Part shown: positions 9,028 through 17,045 of the stretch, one piece after another | Numbering within the stretch: position 1 is the stretch's first letter | Layout: every line of letters starts with the position of its first letter | Assembly: GCA_050250815.1 (NCBI GenBank) | Contig: JBFWNY010000038.1 | Span: 1 to 34,584, forward strand | Reading direction: 5' to 3' | Source of the DNA: JAEUMD01 sp050250815 | GTDB lineage: Bacteria > Pseudomonadota > Alphaproteobacteria > Rhizobiales > Hyphomicrobiaceae | Length of the DNA: 34,584 bases | The notes under the pieces: model-generated | The model's input: the letters and a program-made list of their open reading frames with translations, nothing else | What the model was told of the DNA's origin: nothing | Database searches by the model: none | Program-made: the position numbers and the translations under genes

Positions 9028-10125
9028 TCAGCCGCCGGTCACGCTCATGTGCCGGGCGAGCGCGGGCTTGGCGGCGCGTCGGTCGATGACGAAGTCGTGG
9101 CCTTTTGGCTTGCGCGCGATTGCCGCATCGATGGCAGCCGCGACGGCGTCGTCGCCGGCTCCATCTCGCAGCGGTGCGCGAAGGTCCGCGGCATCATCCT
9201 GGCCCAGACACATGTAGAGCGTACCCGTGCACGTAAGGCGGACCCGGTTGCAGCTTTCGCAGAAATTGTGAGTCAGCGGTGTGATGAAGCCGAGCCTGCC
9301 GCCGGTCTCCTTCACCTCGACGTAGCGCGCAGGACCGCCGGACCTATAAGGACTATCGACGAGCGTGAAGCGCTCGGCCAGGCGTCGACGGACGACGTTC
9401 AGCGGCAGGTACTGGTCGGTGCGGTCACCATCGATGTCTCCGAGCGGCATGGTCTCGATGAGCGTGAGGTCCGCGCCGCGCCCGTGTGCGAAGCGGACGA
9501 GATCCTCGATTTCGTCCTCGTTGGTTCCTTTCAGCGCGACGGCATTGATCTTGAGCGCGAGGCCGGCCTTCTCGGCCGCCCGCAAGCCGGCCATGACCGT
9601 CGAAAGATCGCCCCAACGGGTGATCGCCTTGAACCGGTCAGGGCGAAGCGTGTCCAGGGAGACGTTGATCCGCTCGACGCCGCAAGCCTTGAGGTCGGCC
9701 GCCATGTGGGCAAGCTGGCTGCCGTTGGTGGTCACCGTCAGTTCGTCGAGCGCGCCGGATTCCAGGTGGCGTGCCAGCGATCGGAACAGCCAGAGAATGT
9801 TCTTACGGACGAGCGGCTCACCGCCGGTGATGCGCAGCTTGCGGACGCCCTTGCCGACAAATATCGAGCAGAGCCGATCGAGTTCCTCGAGCGTGAGCAG
9901 GTCACGCTTCGGCAGGAACGTCATGTGCTCCGACATGCAGTAGACGCACCGCAAGTCGCAGCGGTCGGTCACCGAGACGCGCAGGTAGCTGACGTGGCGG
10001 CCATGTCCGTCGATCAGCGGCTGGTGCGACGCCGTGGTTTTTCCGTCTGAGGCGGGGGGCGTAACGGCTTGCTCCTGCTCGCCTTCACAAGCCCCAACGC
10101 AGCCACATCCTCCGGCGCGATCCAT
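9028..10125 (-). CDS. moaA: GTP 3',8-cyclase, molybdenum cofactor biosynthesis
   Basis: MoaA is a radical-SAM enzyme that makes the first committed intermediate of molybdopterin from GTP. The 365-residue product has the N-terminal radical-SAM cluster CDLRCVYC (Cys about 56, 60, 63), the C-terminal cluster NFCESCNRVRLTCTG, and the characteristic Gly-Gly end. The start ATG at 10125 has a good ribosome-binding site (GAAGGGAA). The first 40 residues form an extension ahead of the catalytic barrel with Cys at 7, 9 and 13 (GCGCVGAC), which is not part of the usual protein. It lies divergent from the FDH operon, whose enzyme needs its product, so shared control from the 10126-10484 region is plausible. 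Confidence 0.96.
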   Translation of the reverse strand: MDRAGGCGCVGACEGEQEQAVTPPASDGKTTASHQPLIDGHGRHVSYLRVSVTDRCDLRCVYCMSEHMTFLPKRDLLTLEELDRLCSIFVGKGVRKLRITGGEPLVRKNILWLFRSLARHLESGALDELTVTTNGSQLAHMAADLKACGVERINVSLDTLRPDRFKAITRWGDLSTVMAGLRAAEKAGLALKINAVALKGTNEDEIEDLVRFAHGRGADLTLIETMPLGDIDGDRTDQYLPLNVVRRRLAERFTLVDSPYRSGGPARYVEVKETGGRLGFITPLTHNFCESCNRVRLTCTGTLYMCLGQDDAADLRAPLRDGAGDDAVAAAIDAAIARKPKGHDFVIDRRAAKPALARHMSVTGG

Positions 10126-10271
10126 GCGCTATTCCCTTCAGGCGTGCCGGTTGCCCGCCGCTGCCGCAACGCGGAGCCGCCACACGACGTGCCGACCTAT
10201 TCCCGGCCGAACTTAGCAATCGCGAGACGGTTCGCAAGACGCATCCCGTGCTGCGACGCGGACCGACTGAG

Positions 10272-10355
10272 TTGCAAAATCATGCAATTACATGCACATA
10301 ATTGTATTTCACAGAATGTGGTAGCGAAAACATGCAATAGCGTGATGGTGCAATG
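10272..10355. promoter_or_regulatory. AT-rich regulatory segment with phased TGCA motifs between moaA and the FDH operon
   Basis: The 359-base gap between moaA and the torD-like gene (10126-10484) holds no gene. Its centre is much more AT-rich than the surroundings. TGCA tetramers begin at 10273, 10283, 10293, 10333 and 10349; the first four are 10, 10 and 40 bases apart, i.e. on the same face of the helix. Two inverted repeats overlap: TTGCA-N6-TGCAA (10272-10287), and 9-base arms at 10282-10290 and 10299-10307 with one mismatch around an 8-base spacer. This suggests an operator for a dimeric regulator of formate or molybdenum genes. No regulator gene is adjacent. A weak promoter-like TTGACG lies at 10410. 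Confidence 0.5.
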
Positions 10356-10484
10356 CTGCGATGCGAGATCACATTGAAAATTGGGGTATTTTTCTGGAGC
10401 TGAGAAGGTTTGACGCCCTGGCTTTTGCTGCCAAGATGCCGTGGCATACAAGGACCGACGTGAATGGGTCCGGGAGGAGACAGC

Positions 10485-11120
10485 GTGCTGCACCTGCAGT
10501 CGCAGACAAGCGTTCAACCTAATGCCGAGTTCGGTTCCGCCGTTTCGGAGGAAGACCTCCTGCGCGCGCAGCACTACCGCTTGCTTGCGCATGCCCTCTC
10601 CGGTCCGCTGGTATCCCAGTCCCTTGCGATGATTTCGGCGCTGAAGAGCGACGCAGCGACACCGCTCGGCCGCGCAATGAGCGAGTGGGTGATTGCGGCA
10701 CAACGTGCAACGGTGACGCAGCTTGCCGAACAGTACCAGGAACTGTTCATCGGCCTGGGGCGGGGCGTGCTCGTACCGTACGGCTCCTACTATCTCACCG
10801 GATTTCTGCACGAGAAGCCGCTCGCTCGGCTGCGTGAGGACATGGCGCGTCTGGGCATCGAGCGGAACAAGGACGTCAGTGAGCCGGAAGATCACATCGC
10901 CTCGGTTCTCGAAATCATGGCGGGCCTGATCGACGGCAGTCTAGGCGGAGATTTGGCGCACGACGAGCAGCGCCGGTTCTATGCAGGTCACATCGGCTCG
11001 TGGGCGCGGCACTTCTTCCGCGATTTGGCGGAGGTGCGCGATGCACCGTTCTACGCCGCGCTCGGGACCGTGGGTGGTGCATTCCTCGAAGTCGAGGAGC
11101 AGGCTTTGGATTACGGTTGA
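10485..11120 (+). CDS. TorD/DmsD-family chaperone for formate dehydrogenase
   Basis: The 211-residue all-helical protein belongs to the TorD/NarJ group, which holds the apo-form of a molybdoenzyme and its Tat leader until the cofactor is loaded. The family signature EPEDH sits at about 133-137, followed by a helix with LEIMAGLI, and there is a preceding FIGLGRGVLVPYGSYYLTG segment. The GTG at 10485 was chosen because GGGAGGAG lies six bases before it; an ATG at 10464 is the alternative. It is the first gene of the FDH operon, directly before the Tat-leader peptide and the catalytic subunit, which fits a dedicated chaperone. Confidence 0.88.
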   Translation: MLHLQSQTSVQPNAEFGSAVSEEDLLRAQHYRLLAHALSGPLVSQSLAMISALKSDAATPLGRAMSEWVIAAQRATVTQLAEQYQELFIGLGRGVLVPYGSYYLTGFLHEKPLARLREDMARLGIERNKDVSEPEDHIASVLEIMAGLIDGSLGGDLAHDEQRRFYAGHIGSWARHFFRDLAEVRDAPFYAALGTVGGAFLEVEEQALDYG

Positions 11121-11217
11121 GCGAAGTGCAATTACGCGTCTGGTGAGACGACGGCGTAGCGGAGATAGGCACGAGACAATTTGCACCCCGAGGGGTGCCA
11201 ATCAGGGAGAGGATGAG

Positions 11218-11427
11218 ATGAGGCAGTCAGACGAGAAGAAGAGCCCCGCGTCCGACCGGCGCAGCTTTCTGAAGCTTGCGGGTGCCGGCGTCGTCACGAC
11301 GGGCGCGGCGCTCGTGGCCTCCAGCGAAGCGACGAAGGCCGAGGCCGCTGCGCCCGCCGATGCCGCAGGCGGATACCGCGAGACCGATCACGTGCGCCGC
11401 TACTACGAGCTGGCGAGATTTATCTGA
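11218..11427 (+). CDS. Small Tat-signal protein of formate dehydrogenase regions
   Basis: A 69-residue protein that is mostly a twin-arginine leader: SDRRSFLKLAGAGVVTTGAAL, ending near AEAAAPADA, then about 25 residues with YRETDHVRRYYELARF. This matches the known 'formate dehydrogenase region TAT target' family, small proteins found beside FDH genes whose role is unproven. A good ribosome-binding site (GGAGAGG) precedes ATG 11218. It lies between the chaperone and the catalytic subunit. It could be an exported assembly factor or a small structural subunit of the complex. Confidence 0.87.
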   Translation: MRQSDEKKSPASDRRSFLKLAGAGVVTTGAALVASSEATKAEAAAPADAAGGYRETDHVRRYYELARFI

Positions 11428-11491
11428 TACGGCGCCTGCCGGTCCGGGCGCGCGATGCGCTCATCCTGGACGGCGGAACAGGGAGATAGAC

Positions 11492-14449
11492 ATGCTCAAG
11501 AAAAAGGTGAGCGGCACGGCACGCAGCTCGAAGCTGTCGAGCGCGGTGCGGGAGCAGGGCTCGCACTACACGGTCGACCGGCGCGCGTTCCTGCGCAACT
11601 CCGGTCTTGCCGTCGGTGGCATCGCCGCGGCGTCCGCGCTTGCTGGCAGCCGCGTACAGCGCGCCGAAGCGGCGGCGCCAACGGCGGGTGGCGCCAAGGT
11701 CGAGCTCAAGAAGTCGATCTGTACGCATTGCTCGGTCGGCTGCACCGTCATCGCCGAAGTACAGAACGGCGTTTGGGTGGGTCAGGAGCCGGGCTTTGAC
11801 AGTCCGTTCAACCTGGGTGCCCACTGCGCCAAGGGCGCCGCGGTGCGCGAGCATGCGCATGGCGAACGCCGGCTCAAGTATCCGATGAAGCTCGTTGGCG
11901 GTAAGTGGCAGCGCCTCTCGTGGGATCAGGCGATCAACGAGATCGGCGACAAGATGCTCGACGTGCGTGCGAAGTCGGGGCCGGATTCGGTCTACTGGCT
12001 CGGCTCGGCGAAGTGGAACAACGAGCAGTCCTACCTGGGCCGCAAGTTCGCCGCGTACTGGGGCTCCAACAACATCGACCATCAGGCGCGTATCTGTCAC
12101 TCGACCACGGTCGCGGGTGTTGCCAACACCTGGGGCTACGGCGCGATGACGAACTCCTACAACGACATTCTGCTGTCGAAGGCGATCTTCCTGATCGGCG
12201 GCAACCCGGCCGAAGCGCATCCGGTCTCGCTGCAGCACATGCTGAAGTGCAAGGAGCAGAACAATGCGCCGCTGATCGTGTGCGATCCGCGCTTCACACG
12301 CACCGCCGCTCATGCCTCCGAATACGTGCGCTTCCGGCCCGGTACGGACGTCGCCCTCATTTGGGGCATCCTCTACCACATCTTCGAGAACGGCTGGGAG
12401 GACAAGGAGTTCATCCGCAAGCGCGTGTGGGGCATGGATCTCATTCGCGAGGAAGTGAAGAAGTGGACGCCCGAGGAGACCGAGCGTGTCACCGGCGTAC
12501 CTGGCTCGCAGATGCATCGCGTGGCACGCACGCTTGCGACTAACCGCCCGGGCACAGTGATCTGGTGCATGGGTGGCACGCAGCACACCAACGGCAATGA
12601 CAACACGCGCGCTTACTGCGTGTTGCAGCTTGCGCTGGGCAACATGGGCGTGGCCGGCGGCGGAACCAACATCTTCCGCGGCCATGACAACGTGCAGGGC
12701 GCCACTGACTTCGGCGTGCTGATGGACAGCCTGCCCGGCTATTATGGTCTGGCCGCAGGCGCCTGGAAGCATTGGGCGCGCGTCTGGGAGACCGACTACA
12801 CTTGGCTCGCCGACCGGTTCGCGAAGATGCCGGGCAAGGGCAAGGACGGCAAGGATCTCCTGATGATGGAGACCGCTGGTATCCCGGTGTCGCGCTGGAT
12901 CGACGGCGTGCTCGAGGACAAGAAGAACCTGGACCAGCCGGACAACACGCGTGTCATGGTCATGTGGGGCCACGCACCCAACTCGCAGACCCGCGGCCCG
13001 GATATGAAGAAGGCGATGGAGAAGCTCGATCTCCTCGTCGTCATAGATCCCTATCCGACAGTCTCGGCGGTGATGCACGACCGGACCGACGGCGTCTACC
13101 TGCTGCCGGCGGCGACGCAGTTCGAAACCCACGGTTCGGTAACCGCGTCGAACCGGTCGCTCCAGTGGCGCGAGAAGGTCTTCGAGCCGCTGTTCGAGGC
13201 GAAGACCGATCATGAGATCATGTATCTGTTCGCCAAGAAGTTCGGCTTCGAAAAGGAGATGTTCAAGAACATCAAGGTCGAGAAGAACGAGCCCGACATC
13301 GAGGACATCACGCGGGAGTTCAACCGCGGCATGTGGACGATCGGATATACCGGCCAGTCGCCGGAGCGGCTCAAGCTGCACATGGCCAACCAGCACACCT
13401 TCGACAAGGTGACGCTGAAGGCCAACGGCGGCCCGTGCGACGGCGACTACTATGGTCTGCCGTGGCCGTGCTGGGGCACCGACAAGATGAAGCATCCCGG
13501 TACGCCCAACCTCTACGACACCTCCAAGCCGGTGTCGGATGGCGGTCTATGCTTCCGTGCGCGTTTCGGCGTGAAGGCGCCGGAGAAGTACGCGAAGGGC
13601 AACGACTCGGCTGACAACCTGCTGGCGGTCGAGAGCTGGCCAGAAGGCTCCGAGATCAAGGACGGTTACCCCGAGGTGACCTACGCGATGCTCGACAAGC
13701 TCGGCTGGACGGGTGACCTCACGGCCGAGGAGAAGGCTGCGGTCGTGAAGGTCGCAGGCTCCGATGATCCCGCGAAGCTGGGTGGTGTGAACTGGAAGAT
13801 CGATCTCTCCGGCGGTCTGCAGCGCGTCGCCATCAAGCACGGCATCGCGCCGTTCGGTAACGCCAAGGCCCGCGCCGTGGTGTGGACGTTCCCGGATCCG
13901 GTGCCGCTGCACCGCGAGCCGCTCTACACGCCGCGCCGCGATCTGCTCGACAAGTACGCGACCTTCTCGGATCGCAAGCTGCATCGCGTGCCGGTGCTCT
14001 ACGAATCCATCCAGAAGAACGACTTCTCGAAGGACTACCCGATCATCCTGACCTCGGGACGGCTCGTGGAGTACGAGGGCGGTGGCGACGAGACACGATC
14101 GAACCCGTGGCTCGCCGAACTGCAGCAGAACATGTTCGTCGAGATCAACCCGAAGGATGCCAACGACCTGGGCATCAAGGATGGCGAGACCGTCTGGGTC
14201 GAAGGCCCCGAGAAGGGTAAGGTCAAAGTCATGGCCATGGTCACCGAGCGGGTCGGCAGGGGCGTTGCCTTCATGCCATTCCACTTCGGTGGTCATTTCC
14301 AGGGCAAGGATCTGAGATCGAAGTACCCGGAGGGGGCGGACCCCTACGTGCTGGGTGAGGCGACCAATACGGCGCAGACGTATGGCTACGACAGCGTCAC
14401 CCAGATGCAGGAAACCAAGACCACGCTCTGCAAGATCTGGAGGGCCTGA
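11492..14449 (+). CDS. fdhA: Formate dehydrogenase catalytic (alpha) subunit, Tat-exported, Cys-type
   Basis: This is the molybdopterin subunit that oxidises formate to CO2. The 985-residue product starts with an unusually long n-region before the Tat motif DRRAFLRNS (about 29-37). Next come the [4Fe-4S] ligands CTHCSVGC (Cys 77, 80, 84, and 112) and the active-site segment ARICHSTTV, with Cys202 in the place of selenocysteine and the conserved His203. The C-terminal molydop-binding domain (ILTSGR...FVEINPKDANDLGI) completes it. The start at 11492 has GGGAGA upstream. The Tat leader and membrane partners indicate a periplasm-facing, FdnG-like enzyme. The Fe-S subunit follows after a 3-base gap. 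Confidence 0.96.
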   Translation: MLKKKVSGTARSSKLSSAVREQGSHYTVDRRAFLRNSGLAVGGIAAASALAGSRVQRAEAAAPTAGGAKVELKKSICTHCSVGCTVIAEVQNGVWVGQEPGFDSPFNLGAHCAKGAAVREHAHGERRLKYPMKLVGGKWQRLSWDQAINEIGDKMLDVRAKSGPDSVYWLGSAKWNNEQSYLGRKFAAYWGSNNIDHQARICHSTTVAGVANTWGYGAMTNSYNDILLSKAIFLIGGNPAEAHPVSLQHMLKCKEQNNAPLIVCDPRFTRTAAHASEYVRFRPGTDVALIWGILYHIFENGWEDKEFIRKRVWGMDLIREEVKKWTPEETERVTGVPGSQMHRVARTLATNRPGTVIWCMGGTQHTNGNDNTRAYCVLQLALGNMGVAGGGTNIFRGHDNVQGATDFGVLMDSLPGYYGLAAGAWKHWARVWETDYTWLADRFAKMPGKGKDGKDLLMMETAGIPVSRWIDGVLEDKKNLDQPDNTRVMVMWGHAPNSQTRGPDMKKAMEKLDLLVVIDPYPTVSAVMHDRTDGVYLLPAATQFETHGSVTASNRSLQWREKVFEPLFEAKTDHEIMYLFAKKFGFEKEMFKNIKVEKNEPDIEDITREFNRGMWTIGYTGQSPERLKLHMANQHTFDKVTLKANGGPCDGDYYGLPWPCWGTDKMKHPGTPNLYDTSKPVSDGGLCFRARFGVKAPEKYAKGNDSADNLLAVESWPEGSEIKDGYPEVTYAMLDKLGWTGDLTAEEKAAVVKVAGSDDPAKLGGVNWKIDLSGGLQRVAIKHGIAPFGNAKARAVVWTFPDPVPLHREPLYTPRRDLLDKYATFSDRKLHRVPVLYESIQKNDFSKDYPIILTSGRLVEYEGGGDETRSNPWLAELQQNMFVEINPKDANDLGIKDGETVWVEGPEKGKVKVMAMVTERVGRGVAFMPFHFGGHFQGKDLRSKYPEGADPYVLGEATNTAQTYGYDSVTQMQETKTTLCKIWRA

Positions 14450-14452
14450 ACC

Positions 14453-15046
14453 ATGGCACGTATGAAGTTCCTCTGTGACGCCGAGCGCTGCATCGAGTGC
14501 AATGCCTGCGTCACTGCCTGTAAGAACGAGCACGAGGTCTCGTGGGGCATCAACCGTCGGCGCGTCGTTACCATCAATGACGGCCGGCCCGGCGAGCGTT
14601 CGATCTCGGTCGCCTGCATGCACTGCTCGGATGCGCCGTGCATGGCGGTCTGCCCGGTCGACTGCTTCTATCAGACCGCAGAAGGCGTGGTGCTGCACAA
14701 CAAGGACCTGTGCATCGGCTGCGGTTACTGCTTCTACGCGTGTCCGTTCGGCGCGCCGCAGTATCCGCAGGCATCCAACTTCGGCAGCCGCGGCAAGATG
14801 GACAAGTGCACCTTCTGCGCTGGCGGACCCGAACAGGCCAACTCGGAAATCGAGTTCAAGAAGTATGGCCGCAACCGTCTTGCGGAGGGCAAGCTGCCGC
14901 TGTGCGCGGAGATGTGCTCGACGAAGGCGCTGCTCGCCGGTGATGGCGACATCGTCTCCACCATCTACCGCGAGCGCGTCGTGGCGCGCGGCTTCGGCTC
15001 CGGCGCATGGGGATGGGGCAAGGCCTATCCTGGTCCGCAGGGCTGA
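14453..15046 (+). CDS. fdhB: Formate dehydrogenase iron-sulfur (beta) subunit
   Basis: A 197-residue electron-transfer subunit that wires the molybdenum site to the membrane cytochrome. Four cysteine groups predict four [4Fe-4S] clusters: CIECNACVTACK; CMHCSDAPCMAVCP; CIGCGYCFYACP; and the split set CTFC...CAEMC. The layout matches the FDH3-type beta subunit. There is no membrane anchor or signal peptide, so it is expected to be co-exported with the Tat-leader subunit. It starts 3 bases after the alpha subunit stop and is followed by a strong terminator. Confidence 0.95.
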   Translation: MARMKFLCDAERCIECNACVTACKNEHEVSWGINRRRVVTINDGRPGERSISVACMHCSDAPCMAVCPVDCFYQTAEGVVLHNKDLCIGCGYCFYACPFGAPQYPQASNFGSRGKMDKCTFCAGGPEQANSEIEFKKYGRNRLAEGKLPLCAEMCSTKALLAGDGDIVSTIYRERVVARGFGSGAWGWGKAYPGPQG

Positions 15047-15080
15047 CGACTTCGAACACGCTTGCGACGAAGACACGGGA

Positions 15081-15105
15081 AAGGGCGGCTTCGGCCGCCC
15101 TTTTT
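15081..15105 (+). terminator. Rho-independent terminator after fdhB
   Basis: A perfect 9-base stem (AAGGGCGGC / GCCGCCCTT) encloses a TTCG tetraloop and overlaps a run of five T. It is a textbook intrinsic terminator. It sits inside the FDH cluster, after the chaperone-Tat-alpha-beta unit and before the first gamma subunit, so transcript levels should drop there unless a new promoter lies in 15106-15248. Confidence 0.88.
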
Positions 15106-15248
15106 GCTTGCGGAGCTTTGTCGCAGGCAGCGTCGACGTCCATCGGAATTGATCGAGGATAAGAGAGGCCCATCATCGCCCTGCTACTATCGTCGAGTCC
15201 GCCTTCATGGCGTCACGTTGAATCTCTGCCGCGAGGAACCACGCGAAT

Positions 15249-16355
15249 ATGATGACGACGGCCAAGGCCATTCTCCGTTCGATGCGGCTACGCGTGTTGC
15301 TGCCCGTGGTGATGGCCGCGATGCTCTGTATCGGTCTGACAACGACTACGGATGCGCAGGGCAATCCGAACGTGCGTCCGCCCGCGGGCGCGGTGGGCAA
15401 TGCCGTGCCGCCGCCGCCGCCGGATGGCAACCGTCCCGTGATCGTGCCCGAACGCGGCGGCAACTATGACATCCGCCTGTGGGAGCGCGTCCGTCAGGGC
15501 GAGGCCGGCTATGTTTCGGTTCCGGCCGAGTCGGCGGGCATCCTCGTGCAGTCCCAGGGTGAAGACTGGCGTCTCCTGCGCGACGGGAAGGTGAAAGGCT
15601 GGGGCGGGCTCGCGGTGCTCGCGGTGGGCGGATTGATTGCGCTCTACTTCCTCGTGCGCGGTCGCATCCGCATTGCAGACGGGCGCACTGGCCGCGTGAT
15701 ACCGCGCTTCTCGCTGACCGAGCGTGTCGTGCATTGGCTGACGGCCGGGCTGTGGCTGCTGCTCGCGATAACCGGGCTGATCCTTCTGTTCGGTCGCACC
15801 GTGCTCATTCCGGTCATCGGTCCGGCGGCGTTCGCGGCGATCGCCAACGCGTCGATGCAGGCCCACAATCTGCTGGGGCCCGTGTTCACCGTCTCGACCG
15901 TCCTGCTGCTGGTCACGTTCATCCGTGGCAACTTCTTCCGGCTCGTCGATCTCAAGTGGATCTTGAAGGGCGGCGGCTTCTTCGGCGGACATGCCAGCTC
16001 GCACCGCTACAACTTCGGTGAGAAGTCCTGGTTCTGGGCCGCGGTGATGCTGGGGATCGTGATCAGCGTCTCGGGCTTTGCCATGCTGTTCCCGGAGCTT
16101 GCCGGCTCACGTGCGACCCTGCAGCTCGCCAACGTGGCGCATGCGGTTGCCGCGCTCGCCTTCATCGCATTCGGTCTGGGCCACATCTACCTTGCCACCA
16201 TTGGCATGGAGGGTGCGCTCGAAGGCATGACACGCGGGACGGTCGACGAGAACTGGGCCAAGGAGCACCACGATCTGTGGTGGCAGGATCACAAGGATGA
16301 GGCGCGAGTTGACGTTGTGAGCGCCGAGGCGGACGCCGCGCTCGGTCGCGTCTAG
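15249..16355 (+). CDS. fdhC: Formate dehydrogenase cytochrome b (gamma) subunit, copy 1
   Basis: The 368-residue protein anchors the FDH complex and passes electrons through two hemes to quinone. It has a signal peptide (cleavage near TDA-QG), a periplasmic domain with VRPPAGAVGN and ILVQSQGEDWRLLRDG, a membrane segment, then a four-helix cytochrome b domain. Likely heme ligands are the His in RVVHWLTA, MQAHNLLG, NVAHAV and GLGHIYL. The N-terminal periplasmic domain is typical of FdoI-like proteins of proteobacteria. A weak GAGGAA precedes the start. It lies after the terminator and upstream of the NarI-like/HdrD-like pair. A full-length paralogue is at 18926-20098. Confidence 0.93.
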   Translation: MMTTAKAILRSMRLRVLLPVVMAAMLCIGLTTTTDAQGNPNVRPPAGAVGNAVPPPPPDGNRPVIVPERGGNYDIRLWERVRQGEAGYVSVPAESAGILVQSQGEDWRLLRDGKVKGWGGLAVLAVGGLIALYFLVRGRIRIADGRTGRVIPRFSLTERVVHWLTAGLWLLLAITGLILLFGRTVLIPVIGPAAFAAIANASMQAHNLLGPVFTVSTVLLLVTFIRGNFFRLVDLKWILKGGGFFGGHASSHRYNFGEKSWFWAAVMLGIVISVSGFAMLFPELAGSRATLQLANVAHAVAALAFIAFGLGHIYLATIGMEGALEGMTRGTVDENWAKEHHDLWWQDHKDEARVDVVSAEADAALGRV

Positions 16356-16400
16356 GCCGCACCGCTACAGAAATCCAATCGACTGAGGAGGCCGCAAGGC

Positions 16401-17045
16401 ATGACGGTCATTGAGTTTGTCGAGGGCCCGATGTGGTACTTCGCAGCGACGGTCTTCCTGATCGGTGCGATCTGGAAGGTCGTAGGTCTCGTGCTGATCG
16501 GCAGGAAGCCAGACCTCAGCACCCCGCGCGCGTCCGCGGCTGGCGGCTTCGTCATAGGCAACCTGCGCCATTTCCTGCCCCGACTGAATTTTGCAGAACG
16601 CACATGGATGCATGTACTCGCGGGATACGCCTTTCATATCGGGCTGTTCGCTGTGCTGCTCTTCGCCGCGCCGCATGTGAAGTTCATCGCCGATCGCATA
16701 ACCGGCTTCGGTTGGCCGGCGATGTCGCGCACGTGGTTCATCATCATGGCCGAGGTCGCGTTTGCCGGACTGATCGTGCTGTGGGTGCGCCGGATCGCAG
16801 ACCCCGTGATGCGGCAGATTTCAGATGCCGATGACCACATCGGCTCGTGGCTGACGTTCCTCGTCATGCTCACGGGTTGCTTCGCGCTGGGCGAGACGAG
16901 TGTCGCGCTGCGCGCCCTCCACATGGGGCTGGTGAACCTGTGGCTGATCTACTTCCCGTTCAGCCGCCTCATGCATGCGTTCACGTTCTCGCTCGCCCGG
17001 GGCTATACCGGGGCGACCTACGGCCGCCGGGGAATCACGCCATGA
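16401..17045 (+). CDS. NarI/DsrM-like membrane cytochrome b
   Basis: A 214-residue membrane protein with about five helices. It resembles the nitrate reductase gamma (NarI) superfamily that includes HdrE, DsrM and related quinone-reactive cytochromes b. Possible heme-ligand His residues lie in TWMHVLAGYAFHIG, DDHIGSWL, ALRALHMG and RLMHAF, placed within or near the helices. GAGGAGG precedes ATG 16401. It overlaps the next gene by four bases (ATGA), so the two are co-translated. Together they form the membrane and soluble halves of an HdrDE- or DsrMK-like module. Which of quinone oxidation or reduction it performs cannot be told. Confidence 0.8.
   Translation: MTVIEFVEGPMWYFAATVFLIGAIWKVVGLVLIGRKPDLSTPRASAAGGFVIGNLRHFLPRLNFAERTWMHVLAGYAFHIGLFAVLLFAAPHVKFIADRITGFGWPAMSRTWFIIMAEVAFAGLIVLWVRRIADPVMRQISDADDHIGSWLTFLVMLTGCFALGETSVALRALHMGLVNLWLIYFPFSRLMHAFTFSLARGYTGATYGRRGITP

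Noticed and set aside
10356..10376. CRP-like half sites (TGCGA and TCACA)
   Set aside because: The spacer is 7 bases rather than 6 and the left half site has a mismatch.
10420..10428. Sigma-54-like GG...GC pair upstream of the torD-like gene
   Set aside because: GG and GC are about 7 bases apart rather than the required 10.
10197..10895. 232-codon open frame on the minus strand between moaA and the torD-like gene
   Set aside because: Antisense to the torD-like gene and through the regulatory gap; no domain seen.
11420..13495. 691-codon open frame on the minus strand
   Set aside because: It lies fully opposite fdhA, has no recognisable motif, and is a product of GC-rich codon bias.
13547..15076. 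509-codon open frame on the minus strand
   Set aside because: Opposite fdhA and fdhB, with no family resemblance, and it crosses the fdhA/fdhB junction.
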